Shown here: positions 14,501 to 29,760 of the stretch, piece by piece
How positions within the stretch are numbered: the first letter of the stretch is position 1
Layout of the letters: each line of letters begins with the position of its first letter
From: Siphlonurus alternatus
Lineage: Eukaryota > Arthropoda > Insecta > Ephemeroptera > Siphlonuridae
Length of the DNA: 64,000 nucleotides
Direction: 5' to 3'
Assembly: GCA_949825025.1 (NCBI GenBank)
Contig: OX463779.1
Span: forward strand, 36,900,203 to 36,964,202
The notes under the pieces: generated by a model
What the model was told of the DNA's origin: nothing
The model's database searches: none
Seen by the model: the letters and a program-made list of their open reading frames with translations, nothing else
Made by a program: the position numbers and the translations under genes

Positions 14501-17500
14501 GTCGTTCGGCCGCTATTTTCTCGAAGGGCGCTCCAATGGCGGGAACGGACCCGTCGGGTGGTCCTGTTCATGAATACATCTTAAAAAAAATCAAAAAGGC
14601 CGAGGACGCGAAACACACGCCCCACTTCCGGTTCGTCGGGGCGGCAGGGTCACGTGCGGATAGTGGGCCGATAGAAGTCGCCGAATGATGATTTTACACG
14701 CCCCTCTTCGGCTCCTCTCACTCTCGATGCTAGAACGCCGTGGTGGGAACGCTTCCGTGAAGTCATGCTTCCGGTGAACACCACGAAACGGGGCCGGCAG
14801 GGTCTTTTATGTACGCGGGACCGCGGGTGAGCGGTCCGTGGACGGGCCCGCGCTGACTTCGGGCCGCAGAGCTGATGGGGGTGGTGAGCCGATAGGGCCC
14901 ACCGGATGACGATTTTACACGTCCTTCTTCGTCTCCTCGCACCATCGATGCTCGAACGCCGTGGTGGAAACAGTCAGGGACCTCCTGCTTCTGGTGAAGC
15001 CCACGAAACACGGGGCCGACAAGTTTCCACCACGCCCGAAGCCCCCCCCCCCCTCGAAGCTTTTCGAGGACAGTCCCGCACCGTCTGGGGGAGGGGGGGG
15101 GGGCTCGCCTTCCGAAGCCGAGATGCGACTCGGACACCGCGTATTTTTCTTTTTTCGTCGAGTCTCTTCGATACATCACGAGTCAAAACGCGCGGCGAGA
15201 GTACCCCCCAACCTCCCCGGGGCGACCGAGAGAGGGCTCCTCTCGCGGGCAGACGCCGGTTCTCACCCCTCCCGTTCCACCCCGCCCGGATCGGGAACCC
15301 CTGAGCACCACCCCGAGGGGGGGAAGGGGGCGCCGGACCTTGAAACATCGATATTCAATTGCACCTGAACAGACGAACAAAAAAATTAGAAAAGACAAAC
15401 CGCGAAGCACAGCGCTCGCTTCCGGTTAGTGGGGGCCGCAGAGTCGCGTGGGGGTGGTGAGCCGATAGGGCCCGCCGGATGACGATTTTACACGTCCTTC
15501 TTCGTCTCCTCGCACCATCGATGCTCGAACGCCGTGGTGGAATCATGGAATCAGTCTGAGACCTCTCGCTTCTGGTGAAAACCACGAAACACGGGGCCGC
15601 AAGGGTTATCCCCCACGCCCGATGGCCCCCACCCCCTAGCTCTCTGAGGACAGGCCCGCACCGACTTGGGGTGGGGGGAAGGGGCCGTCCCCTTACAAAA
15701 TCGTCTTCGCCGAGACGCGACTCGGAGACCGCGTGTTTTTCTTTTTTCGTCGAGTCTCTTCGATACATCACGAGTCAAAACGCGCGGCGAGAGTAACCTC
15801 GAGCCTCCCCGGGGCGACCGAATGAGAGCTCCTCTCGCGGGCAGACGCCGGCCCTCGCCCCTCCCGTTCCACCCCGCCCAGATCGGGGACCCTCGAGCCC
15901 CATCCCGGGGGGGGAGGGGGCGCCGGACCCCGATTCATCGATCAGACTTTTTTTTTTTCACGAAACGAGAGTAAAAAGGGGCCAACGACGCGCGTCACCC
16001 CGATCGAAAGAGGGCTCCTCTCGCGGGTAGATGGCACTCACCCCTCCCGTCACACCTTGCCCGAGTCGGGGACCCCAGGGCCCACCCCAGGGGGGGGGGG
16101 GAAGGGGGCGCCAGACCCCGAAAAAGCAATCAGACTTTTTTATTTTTTTTCACGAAACAGAAGTAAAAGGGGCTATAGACGTACCCCACCCCAAAAGGGC
16201 GGGCCCCCCTCGCCGCCCGAGGGAGGCCCTCACCCTTACGTCCCATTACCCCCTGACCGGGGTCTCCGGGGCCCCACCCTAGTTATAAATCTATAATGTG
16301 CTTACAATAACTTACCTCAAAATAATAATTAATTAATAAGCTAGAACTGCAGTAGAGTAACTTTGTTGGATTAGGATTTGTTTTGAGCCATATTTGTGCT
16401 TTTTATATGCATAATTTCATACCCTAAATTTAACTTTGGTCAATACTGATCTTGAGCCATATTTGTGCTTTTTATATGCATAATTTCATACCCTAAATTA
16501 ACTTTGGTCAATACTGATCTTGCAACATTGATATTGCTCACCAAATTTTCTTACATTATACAAATTAGCCTATAGTTTACTGAATACTGAAAAAGTTAGA
16601 ATATAGCTGATAATATTTTCCTGTATACCTGATAAGCAATGCTTAAATAATTATTAAATCGTTGAAAGAAAAATACATAGGAGAGAGATTACAGACAAAT
16701 ACTGTGAACACATAAACAACATTTACAAGTTAATGATGAATGTTGTACAGTTTCACCTTTGGTAAAAACAAATTTCTTCATTTTTTTTTTTTTTTTTTTT
16801 TTTTTTACTTGTCTGGGCTCATTTTCTTTTCTGACGAATTAATTACGTACATACGATATGACATGCTAGTTGCAATATGACACAAAAATAAAAGTATGCA
16901 ACACATAAAAAAACTATTTTGCATGGATAACAAACAAAATAATACAGTAATTTATTTGTGGGTTATATTGTTGACAAATAATAAGAAAGCTTATTTAACA
17001 AAATATAAAGTTAAGGAGAGTACATGAATATCATGCAGTCATTTTATTACTCAGCTGCAAGCTGTAATAAATACAATTTAGAAAAAAAAAAAAAAAAATG
17101 TTGAGGACACTCAAGCTATATTTGTTAGGACATGTTTGGTAACAAGTTGATGCTAACACTGGGTTTGTTGCTTGATTACCTTTGCTAGCAGCCCAGTCCA
17201 GAATGCCTGTCAATCATAAAAGCCCAAAACACTCAGTAATTTGTTACTTTAAGTTATTAAATCTTATCTAAACTTAATTGTCCTTGTGATATTTTTACAA
17301 TGATATGTTTTGCAATAAATATTTTGACCCAAAAGCATACTTAACTTGAACGTCACTTGAATCAGTGACACATCTTAATATTGGCTTTAACCATTCAAGT
17401 TACCGGTACAAATTACAGTATTGAAAAAGTTACAGATCAAGTTAAGGCTTTTAATATGCTTCCATGTCAAAAATACTACTTGGAGAATACATTTAACTAT

Positions 17501-20500
17501 TTACTAATTTACAATTATTATAATAATAAAGCAATAAATGTGTTGATGGTAATTAACCCTAAGTCACTAACTAAAATGTAGTTCAATTTAACAATTAGTA
17601 TACTAAAGAATCAATGCTACGACACTAACAAGATCAAGCACCGACAAGCTGATGATAGTCTGAATGTAGCGAGGCAGGCTTAAGTTATGACTCACCAGGT
17701 TCTTGGAAGCTGCTGAATCGTTGCGACTGTGGGGTCGGAAGCCAGGCCCTGGGGGCAGGTTCTTCTGAACACAACAGTTCACCCCGGGGCTGAAGTGAAG
17801 CTCAACGTGGAATCTGAAACATGCAACATAAATTTGGTAACAAACAATATACAGTACATATTGGAGTGTTTTTTTTCTTTCCCTTCACCAAACACGAAAA
17901 CACAGCTTCTGTCAGAGTCAGATCTTTAATTCTCGAGTTCACAAAAATAATTTTATCTTTTTAGTACTTTCCAATACTGATCTAGTTTATGAAGGGTGAA
18001 TTCAACAATTGCTTTAGATAGAAAATAGGAGGAAGAGAGAAGGTGGATTAGATCCCAAAACATACAATATTAATCTGTTACTGATAGCAAGCAATATAAT
18101 AGTAAACCATTTTATTTTGAACAATTGAGAAATGTTAAGTTTTATTAAAATAATGCTACAAGACCATAAAATGTTAAATTAAGTCACCTTGCTTCTGAGA
18201 AGGGGTCCTTGGTGGGGTCCTCATACAGCATGATGACGACTTGCGCCATGTAGTTGAGCTCAGACACCATCGAGACATACTGCATTGCGCGTCGCCACTG
18301 CTCATCTCTGACTTCCTGTAACCACACGTACCTTCCTTGCTTTTGAACCCGTAAACAATGTATGCATGTCTATCATAACCTCAGAATTAAAGATGCAGTA
18401 TAACTACAGTACAAATTCCCATAAAATATTCTTGCAGTTATCCAACTTGAATTCAGAGGAAACGATATTATTATTATTATTTATGGATCTACCAATACAG
18501 TATAAATTATAAAGCAATGCAAATTTCTTACTTTAAATAAAAAGTTTTCCATTCACATTCTTTACTGCAACTTTTATATCACATTATTGAAAAAGAATTT
18601 AAAGCAAATTAAGCTTCAAATTCCAGCATAATTTCTAGATGAACTAGCATACACGTAACAAAATTTTAAAAATCTTATAATTTAAACTGTATCATTCATG
18701 AAAACTCTAGGGAATCAATAATCAAAAATTTATAAAATCTATAAACAAAAAGCTAGTTTGCTTCTAGCATTCTAGCATGCAGTACTTATTAAATTAGTAA
18801 GAATTTTGTTTCCTATGTTTGACTGTTAAAATGGGGAACTTATTGTGTTTGTGTTGGTGGGAGGACGACGGTGTACTTACATCCAACGTACTTACGTCTA
18901 GTAGTCCTCCATATCGAAGCACTGTTAGCAGAGAGTGCACGTGACTCTCGCTGGTGAAGTAGAGGCGAGTCCGTACATGTCTTCCTGGACTCGACACACC
19001 GTGGGAGTAGCTGGAGCAAAGGCAGAGTTAGGGTGCATATCATTATTTTTTTTAAATACTGCAAGATTTTTCATTTATTTTAAATAAGAAGTTAAGGGTA
19101 AGGTAACGCCACCAATGTTAAATTTTCCACTCTCATTTCTTCCTTCTAACATATTTTAAAATGTTCTCCTCTATGTCGTTTATTAGCTCTTAAAATATCG
19201 TTTATACAAATTCGATTCAGTTTCCGAGTTACGTATATTGAAACTGAACCCATTTATTGAACAAGCATACCCAGCATTTCAGTGACATTAGAAAAATTCT
19301 ATGATCCAATCGTCCGATTTTTAAAAAAAAAAACAGAAACAAACTTAATGCACTAGGACAAACCTTCACAGCAAAAAAAAAAGACAATTATGAGAGTGGG
19401 AGCGACGTAAATGAATAATAACTGCACAAATTTTGACACTCGCACGTCTCACACACCCCTTTTTAGTCGGCCATTAAACAACTGGCGAATGAAACAGGCT
19501 AACTAATGAACCAAAACAACGCTTATAATCCACTCCACCAGTCTCCACCTAAACTAAAAACTTTCAAAAAATGTTTTATAGTAATGAGAAAAAAGTTTTA
19601 TAAATAAAACAACCATAACAGTTATTATTTAAAGTAAAGTGCGCGCTAGAAAAAAAAGTTGAGTTAGTATTTTCTAAAAATAGTTCAAGTAGTCCTCCAT
19701 ATCAAACCAAAATTCAAAAAATTCTATCTCAAATAGGTTTGCCAGAAAAAAATTGCAAAGTCAGAGTGAACGCGTCGCTTAACATGGGGCCTTACCTGAC
19801 AAAAACCCTCGAATATCTCGAAAAAATACACCGTTAGGTGGTATGAAAAAAATATAGTGATGTTCTATGACCCAAGCTTTAACCAAAAACCGATTAAAAA
19901 AATTTCTCTCGAATCCATTTTTCCGTAAAAAAATAATAAAAAATCTTATGGGAAGTAACATGGTAGATTTTCTTGATTTTTTTACGGAAAAATGGATTCG
20001 AGAGAAATTTTTTTAATCGGTTTTTGGTTAAAGCTTGGGTCATAGAACATCACTATATTTTTTTCATACCACCTAACGGTGTATTTTTTCGAGATATTCG
20101 AGGTTTTTTTTCAGGTAAGGCCCCATGTTAAGCGACGCGTTCACTCTGACTTTGGAATTTTTTTTCTGGCAAACCTATTTGACATAGAATTTTTTGAATT
20201 TTGGTTTGATATGGAGGACTACTTTAACTATTTTTAGAAAATACTAACTCAGCTTTTTTTTCTAGCGCGCACTTTACTTTAACTCATTATTTATAAATAT
20301 ATTGAATATAAAACTGCCGTGACTTGCGTGGTATCTTTAGAGTGGGACAATTTGAATATTGATATAGAGGCGCTGCGATCGCGGCGCAACTCTGGCGTTC
20401 CCTTTCCCTTAAAAAATTAAATTAGTTATTATTAGATTAGTTTTGATTGGTTAGTTATAAGATTTAATGTTTATTTGTTTAATTGTGTTTTGTAATGATT

Positions 20501-21683
20501 TATGTGACTTGTTCTATGCTGTATGGCCTCAGAATGTAATAAATCTATTTAAGCTATTATTTAATAATAATAAAAAAATGAATTCCATTAATGAAATAGG
20601 GATTAATTCTCTATCCAAACTTTTTAAGCATTTTGAATTAAATCAGAAGCATAATTTGTAGCACAGTAAAAGTAATAAAAAAAAAAAGAGAAAAAAAAAG
20701 AGAAAATATTTAAATAATTTTAAAATTACTTAATTTAATTTCTTAATTTATTTTTTTATTTCCTATTTTGTTTTATGAATCCTAAAAACTTCCTGCTATG
20801 ACATGTTTGGCCTCTGCAGTGACTCACCGAGGATTCAATCTGTTCACACTCTCTTCCCCAAACTCCTCGATGTTTCGCTGCAAGTCTGCACGAATTTTCT
20901 TCAGTAGTGGAGTACAAATACCCTGTCCTATTGTGAGCTTGTTTTGACGATTTAAGCCATATTCCTAAAACAAACATAAAACCTCATTTTAGTCCCATAT
21001 TATTAAATTGAATTGATTAATTATTTGAAAGAAATTACTTTTTGAAATTAGTATTTTGTAATTTTCTTTTTCAATCATTTGCAGAACAAGAGAGCACATC
21101 CACAAAAATAGTCATATTGATGCTAAAATATTGACATTACCCAAACAGTGAAAGTGTTTCAATACAGAACGTTATGAAGTAGCCCTTTATAGAAAAGGTC
21201 ATAAAGATATTGTACAGCAGGTTTAAACGCATTTTTCATGCAAAATGCAATGGAAATACCGCAATTAGATTTTGTGTCAGGCAAGTTAATATTTTTTCTA
21301 TAAAAATTAACTCAATTTATCTTCAACAAAATTCTATCTAGCAAGAAATAAATAATATCCCATAGATATTTGATAAATATATTAGAATATAAGCAAGGCA
21401 GTGTCACCATCTAACTCTGACGATATAGTACCTGAGGTATGACGATGTCTGCAAGGTACTTGGCACATATGTACAGCTCCTCTGCCTGCTCGAACTGCAG
21501 AGTGTGTTGGTTGTGCTGAAGATCATACTTGATGCAATCGTAAATGTCAGGTATTTTGGAGATGTCAAACGTCTTGTTTTTGGTGCTGAAGTCCTTCTCA
21601 ATCTTGCCCCACCGTCTGCCCATCAGCTCCCATGTCTCTCCATGGTACAAGATGGCGTCTAGGGCAATGAGAGTATTAAATGG

Positions 21684-21733
<50 letters not shown>

Positions 21734-24700
21734 ATGGGAAGTTACTAATATAAACTAATTGTAATGTTATTTACAAATTATTTGGGGTTAAATCAAATTA
21801 TAAGTGTGGATTTTATCTTAAATTCAGCTCTCCATAATTGTAAACAACAATAATTTAAGAACTGAAATTGCATCTTACTTAGCTAAGAGGCCTCACCTTT
21901 TGTCTTGGGGTCCTCTCTTTTGGTTCGAACGATTGCCACAAGTCGCTGGATGAGGTCATGCACCCTCTCGCAGCAGCGCACTGGGTTCTTGACAAAGTCG
22001 AGCGCTGCTGTGATGGAGGATGCCCCACAAGGGTTGAGTCTCTCTCGGTCCTCGCGAGTGAACTCTCGGTCGAGCTGCATGAGTTCATGCAGTCGAGACT
22101 TGGCCCTAAACACACAAGGGTAATCAAGCTAGGGAAATAAGTTGGAAGATATAATTATATTAGTAAGCTGGAAATGACAAAGGCATAGAAAATAAAGTGT
22201 AATTGAAAAATACTGAAGTTATATGAAAAATGCGGAGAAAATGCTGCTAGTCACAATTAGTGGTACTGTACAATAAGAGTGACAAACTTATGGAGTCATA
22301 ATAATCATCAATGCAATTTTTCATAAAAGAATTATCAAGAAAAAATACTTTCATTTGTATTTGAGATTTGACTGACTATTTCTTCATTTTCCAAACCCCT
22401 TACGAAAAATGTTTCCATCAAAAGTTAAACTTTGGATAATGTTTACACTTCTAAGTAAAATAATAAATTTTACTTACATGTTCTGATGTTTACTTGAATC
22501 ACAATCATTATCTAGTAGGCCATTAGTATTAGCACTCTTGACCATCTGTACTAGGATTGGTGTGAGTTCTCCTTCTAATGCCAGAAGACCCTTCGCGAAA
22601 GCCGCTGCCGTCATCTGCACACGTCCTTCATCCGAGGCGTAGATCTTGAGGTCATGTCGGAAGGTGGAGTGGAGGCGAAGCAGGCCGAGGCCCTGCGTGC
22701 CAGCGTACTCTCCTGAAACGTGGCAGCAGTCCGCGGGGTAGTGTGCACCCGCCCCGCCACCCACGCTGCTTCCAACGGGAATTCCAGATGCTGCCGCTGC
22801 AGCTGCAGCAGCGGCCACTGCTTCTGCGCTGGGTCTGGGTCGAGCTGCTCACACATACGGACGTGCACTCTCAGATTCTCTCTCTCTACACCAATACTTC
22901 TTCTCTTATAACCCAGAATTTAATGTAAAATAAAATAATAGCAAAAAAAAAAAAATAATAAATAAATAAATAAATAAAAAGCAAATATTATATTTTTACA
23001 TTGAAAAAATAAATATAGGTTATATTATATGAAAAAATTCAGCCCGATAACATTTAAGGTTAAAAAAAAAACAACAACAACATGTATTTAATTTATTAAC
23101 TTGGGTTTTTTGTTTAGACTATTAAATGCATGTATACAGGAAAGGGATGACAACACAAAAGCACAGATCCCTTGCCTGCAGAAACACTCCATCACAGCTC
23201 CAGGCATCACGCTCTACATTGCTACGTCTGCAAAGAGTAACGGCACACTAGTGTTAGTGACTACATAACATATAGTGCAACAAAAATTGCTTGCCAAATT
23301 TGACTTTTTAAAGAAGAAGAAATATATTTCATTATTTTAAAACAGTCAAATTTATTCCATGAGCATTTATTTAACAAACATTTTTTTTTTAATGAACCTA
23401 CCCTAGAAATTCTATTTGAAACTTTAATTCTACAAAATATAACCAGATTTTTTTTAAAGTACATTCAATGTCCAGTACAAATTAGATTGATTTTAAAAAA
23501 AAATATAACATATATTGCACGCACTATATTATTCATTATATTGCTTCTAAAAATTAAAGTTATAAATATACAAATTGTATACAAATGCAAGAGAATTTGC
23601 TACCAAGACAAACGAGACAGCGGTATGGTTTGAAGCACAAGTCACAAAGGTCTACTCTCTCTGCAATGCACCCAAGCGTGATCCCCACTCTAGTGTTTTT
23701 TTTTTTTTATATCCAAATACATTCATTTGAACAGATTCAACCTTATACTGTATATAAATATAAAAAATTATAAAAAAAATAATTCTGTTGGGTCGAGTTC
23801 ACAAAGGGCTGGGAAGTTAAATTCAGTCATTTAATTGTGACCAGTACCCTACAGGGTTCAGTTAAAGGGGGGAAAAATTAATAATAATGAACCATAATTT
23901 TATTATACCATTGAAGCAAAGATTTGATCAAAATATCTCGAACAATAATATGTTTGGATAAAAATGCAACACTCCCAACACCACTCTTCCCATTTAGAAA
24001 AGGACCGCCATTTCAAATTAAGCTTTATTTATATATACAAGATATTATGCTTTATTGTTTATTATTATTATTATTTTTTTTTTTTTTTCATAAGAACTTT
24101 GTTAAACAGAATTTGATAATGATTGACCTGTCTAACTAATCTAATGCAGAAGCAGAAAGCTTGTTGAATATGACAATTCTGAGCAACCAGCTATCTTTAA
24201 ATATTAGACAGCTTAGATGGATAATTTTTAAGTAGAGTTGAATAAAAATAACACATAAATAACATAAAGGTGTAAGAACTTCCAATTATTGTAGAATTAA
24301 GCTTGGTTTGAGATAAAACTTGAAGTGATGCCTGTTTTAACACAGGTAAAGCATTTTTAAATGCACTAGTTTAAAAAAATATATAGTATAAAAATTAAAA
24401 ATACATCTCTTTTTGACACGCTTACAACTCATGCAAGCTGTCTCGTTGATGAACTGGTTAGCTCAGTGCTGTCAGCTAGTCATCGGCTGGCAGAGCGAAG
24501 TGAGCAGAAAAGGGAGGCTCACCCGCGACCGCGTGCCTAAAGCGTCTACCTTGGCCTCCAGGGTACATGCAGCGGAAGATTCTGCCGAGCTCCTCTGCCT
24601 GCACTCTGCCGGCCGGAGTTAGCTCGCCTCCCCATTTTAGGATCAGCACCAGCGATGGCTCCTTCGGAACGTCTGCACAAACAAATATCAATCAATTTAC

Positions 24701-25939
24701 AATACAAGGTAAGCAGCCAGCAGTTTGCTTATAGGGTAAATCGAATTATTTGGCAAGAAGTCATTATAAGGGGCATTCGCAAAGCCTTAAGGCCAGATTT
24801 AAGGCTCAATAATTTAAGACCAGAAATTTTGGCTCTAAAAAACACGTCTAAAATCAAGCTTTAAATTATCGAGTCTTAAATGTGGCCTTAAGACTTTGTG
24901 AATGCCCCTTTATAAAATATTCAGTAAGCCGTTCAATAGAACTCTTTATGATCTGGTTTATTCAACTGGCTACTGAACCTTCTGTAACAATTCCTTCCAT
25001 AAACAATCATCTGATTGCATACACTAAAATCATCCCTCCACATGCCATTGTAAGCAGCTGCTTGCTTACCATCATCACTACTGGAGCCTCGAGGTCTGCC
25101 ACGAGGCTGGTACTTCATCTGAACCTTACGGTTGATGCCCGAGAAGTGGCCGTACCTGACAAACAAATGAACAGGAGGTAAGAAGAGTGACATATCTGAT
25201 AGGGACGATTCTGGGCAAGACAACGTAAGACAAGGACCTTGACTAAGCTATTCTAATGTGTCCGGACTCAGAGAGGTACTCACATTTCTAGGACGCTCTT
25301 TAGCTGCTCGAGCTTTCCTTGCTTCTCCTCTAGTTCAGGGTCTGCTGCTCGGTGCTGGATCTCGGCCAATAGAGCACGGGCTGTGTCCAGAATCTCCTGC
25401 AGCTGCTTGGGCCGCTTGAGCTTCACGTGACCTTTTCGATACCCATCATACTTCTCAAATATCTCAAAGAACCTGCAATAAAGAACTTGCTTAAACTAAT
25501 GTTTAAAAAAATCAATGATTATTTATACATCTGAAACACAATAATATTTTAATAAAAAGATAATGTCTATGAAGATAACTAAATGAACTTTTTACTATCA
25601 ATTTTCTTTGTACATTCCGAGAATGTTGGACTAAAAAACTAGGAACACAGTAATTTAAAGTGTGATTTATGATTTACTTACTTTGGATGTCTCACTTCTA
25701 CTTTCATTTTCTGCTTAGGAGTACGGTCTCCATGTCTGATCACAGCTACTACACATCTCAGCTCCATCCTACAAAAAGGGATACACACATATTTAAAGTA
25801 TTTCACTATAAACAAGATTTATAAAATATTAAATTGCAATTATTAAATTAATGGTTTATAAAAAGAAGTGGGCAAATTCTCCAGTCTTCATTTTTGAGTA
25901 AAAATACAATTTATTTTGAGGATTCGGCAATCAAAAGTG

Positions 25940-25971
<32 letters not shown>

Positions 25972-26839
25972 CTTCAGGTTGTTATCTATTGCATTTAAAA
26001 GGAGATCCTATATTATTCATTAGTAGAAAGAAGATGCATTGTTTTTTTTAACACCGCCCTCATATTAATACATGAAGTACTCACATTTTGCCGAAGGTTG
26101 TGGGGACAATTGGAGGATCATCTAGCTGAAATGGCACCGACCAGGGAATGTGCAGGGTCGGTGCAAGCTCTCTTAGGATCATGTTCCCCAGGATTTTGGC
26201 ACAATCGTCGTAGTACTTGTTGGAATTCTTCACAAAACTGAACCCGTTTACATCACAAACAAAGGACTTGCCATTGGCTCTGTGGGATTAAAATAATTAC
26301 AGATTAAACGGGGAAAATAAGGAAAATAAACTATGGTATATAATTAAATAACAAACGTTTAGACAACTCCCAGAAGTAGAAGGAAATGGAGTTGTTCTAA
26401 AATTGATATGAACTTATCAACTTATAGATTTGTATTATGTACACAAGTGTCTAAAACTGTGACATAAATGAAATCAATGTTTCCTGCATATCCACGACAC
26501 ACAAGTAGCGTAACTGCAACCAAGACTAACCTCAGGAGGTCAAAGCCACACACAGTCTGCTTGAAGGCCAGGCAGACTTTGCGGGAGATGAGCTTCTCAG
26601 CATTGCTCAGGATCACGGGGTAGCGGATCTCCTTGCCCTCGCTGTCTCTCTCCACCTTGCCGTCGAGCGCAGGAGACTTCCGAGCCTCAGCATGGGCGTA
26701 GTCCGGACCCACCGTATACACCTGCAAAAAAAAACAAAACAAAAAAACATGAACTATGAGTTTCAAATACTCTGTGGATACGGAGATAAGCATTTTTTCC
26801 CCTCATTGGTACAGAAATATATAGTTTTTTATTTTTTTT

Positions 26840-26873
<34 letters not shown>

Positions 26874-29760
26874 TTTTCAAACATATAATATTACGTATTT
26901 ATAACCATACGATGACAGGAGAAAATTTATTGTCTTGCTATAAATCTAAACAACAAGCGCCAAGAGGCAGTAATAATTTAATTTTTTTATTTCCCTTAAC
27001 AAAGTAAAAGAAATACTTAAAATGACAAACACACCTTGACATCAGTGCCATCTGTGGGCATGAAGTCCTCATATATAAAGGATCCAGTTTTACGGACTCT
27101 CGACTCCGGAGAGTAGACTGAGCTGCGACTGCCGATCTGCAATTACTTTAAATTAGAACTGAGACCAAAGTGTGGACTGATTCACTAGTTACCTTTCGGA
27201 AGAGTCTCTGACTACCCCCACCAGCTGAGGTTGGGTAATATATGTAAATATTGTGGTCCTCAGCAGAGACTGGCTTCTCAACAAACGGCTTGTTGAACAC
27301 AACTCCATTCACCTCAACGTGGTCCTCAGATTCAACAAGCTCGTGATCTGAACACAAAGAGGGACATTGTATCTAAGATATATCTAGACTAATCAATAAG
27401 ATCTAAAACTACACACTACGAAGAAATCACTAAACTCCATGAATTGAGATAACTGTCTGCATTATTACATCAGTGTAAGAAGGTAAGCACAAGAACTTTG
27501 TAAATTGTGCAAGCCTTTGAATTTTTTGTACTAAAAAATTTGTTATTAAATTCCAGAACTAAATCTGGCATTAGAAATTTTTAGGCTAAAATCTATGCAA
27601 ATTCCTTCATGGATAACTGCTGTAAATTTTATTAAAAATAAATATTTTTATAAATATAAATAGAAAATTCAATAAAAAGCATTCACGAATTTAAATCTTG
27701 GGTTGTTAGGATTTTAAAATAAGTGAGGCTTAAATGTGGTATTGATGCTTTGTTTATGCTTCTTCTTATAAATAAAGAATGAATAACAAGCAAGTTCACT
27801 TTCTTATCTTCTGCCAAAACACTGTAAGGAGATAAAAAAAAATTGCTTATCTCATAATCAATCACTTCGTCTGTTTTAATTAATATATAATGATATCTAC
27901 CTAAATAATTATATCACTTTTAGGAAACCTGAAAATAGACAAGAAAAAATATTGTGATCTACTTGAGAGAAGGAATGTGCAAAATATATTAGTTCAGTAA
28001 TATGCAACTGCACTACACATCTAACACCGAAAACGTTCTAGCAATAATTGATTCCCTTCCTAATAAAAATTCATCTGGACCAGATGAATTATCAAACTCT
28101 GTTATTAAGTTTTGTGGTAACGTTCTTGCACCTCCTTTGGCATATTTAATAAATCAATCTATTGCTGAAAAAGTCTACCCAAAAATTTTAAAATTGTCCA
28201 AAGTCACTGCAGTAGAGAAAAAAGGAAATAAAAAGAATTTGAATAATTATCGAGGGATTTCGCAAGTTTTCTGTCCCATCGAAAATTTTCGAAAAAATTC
28301 TTGATGATCAATTAATGGAACACAGAATAAATAACAATCTTATTTCACCCTCCCAACATGGTTTTGTAAGGAATAAATCAACTGAGACGGCCATGTTTGA
28401 TTTACTTAACACAGTTTTCAAATCATTAGATCAAAAAAGGTTATGTGTTGTAATTTTTTTCGATTTATCGAAAGCTTTCGATAGCTTAGATAAAGAAATT
28501 TTACTTAATAAATTACATGAATTAGGCTGTGATGAAAACAGTTTACAACTCTTTCAATCATATCTCTCTGATAGAAAACAATATGTTGAAATAAATAATG
28601 AATCAAATTTCATAAAAAGTTCAGTTAAATCAGAAAAATTACCTGTGCACTTAGGTGTACCTCAAGGAGGAAAAATTTCAGCAAATTTATTTTCAATAGC
28701 AATTAATGATTTACCTGAATTTGTTAAGGATGCTTGTAAGATTATAAAATACGCAGATGATATAACTGCTGTTGTTACAGCTGATACAGTAGAAGAACTA
28801 CATATAAAGACATCAAGCACTATACGAGATATTGAATCATATTGTTATAATAATAAATTTGTATTAAATTCAGAAAAAACTGTATTTATTCAATTTCATA
28901 CTCTTCGTAACATGCCAAACTACACTTTGTTGTTAAAAATGGAGAATAGTTTTATTAAAAGACATGCATGTACGAAGTTTCTCGGATTAAAAGTAAATGA
29001 ATGTCTAGACTGGACTGAACATGTTAATGATATTAGTAAAAAAATTAATTCAGCCAATTTTATGTTATATACAATGAGAAACAATGTATCACAAGAAACT
29101 CTTTTATCTGTTTACTATGCTTATATTTATTCACATCTATCATATGGAATAATTAACTGGGGTAATAATGCTACCCAGCTGAACAGACTTTTTGTATTAC
29201 AAAAACGTGCATTAAGAACAATACTCAAATTTAAGAAAAGAGATTCATGTGTTTCATTCTTTAAAAATAATAATATGTTGACTTTACCATCATTATATAT
29301 TTTGAAATGTGCATTGTTTAAAAGGAATAATTCTGATTTATATGTTCAAAATAATAATCATCATTCATATCATACAAGAAACAAAAATAAAGTTGCAATA
29401 GATGTTCACAATTCTGGATTTATGGAAAATAGTTCTATGTATCAAACAGCCAAAATTTATGATTTTTTACCAAATAGTCTTACAAATATAGCTAATCCCA
29501 ATTCTTTTAAAAACATGTTGAAGAAAATTTTAATTAATAAGGAGTATTATTCAGTTAAATCTTTTTTTAGTAGTAAATTACCAGAAAATATTGTATTGAG
29601 TTAGTTTATTTGGCATGAAAATTGTTAAACGATTAATAATTTATTAGATAGTTTGTGTATTTGTCATGTCCTTGTATATAATTATATGTTTATTTAATAT
29701 TAGTTTTATATTTTATAATAAGTGTTGACTTGATCAATGTTTGTCTCTGTACAAGCCAAA

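Noticed and set aside
14763..15771. Two open frames of 138 codons on the minus strand starting with the same residues
   Set aside because: They are the same tandem subrepeat read twice; sequences diverge into unrelated Pro/Arg/Gly-rich strings and other frames are equally open, as expected of GC-rich noncoding DNA.
13215..16288. rRNA gene within the GC-rich island
   Set aside because: I could not find any conserved 18S, 5.8S or 28S core sequence; only a spacer-like origin remains possible.
23160..23235. Extra PPIP5K exon with a CTTTGCAG acceptor
   Set aside because: An in-frame stop follows immediately, and exons 12 and 13 already join in phase and match the family.
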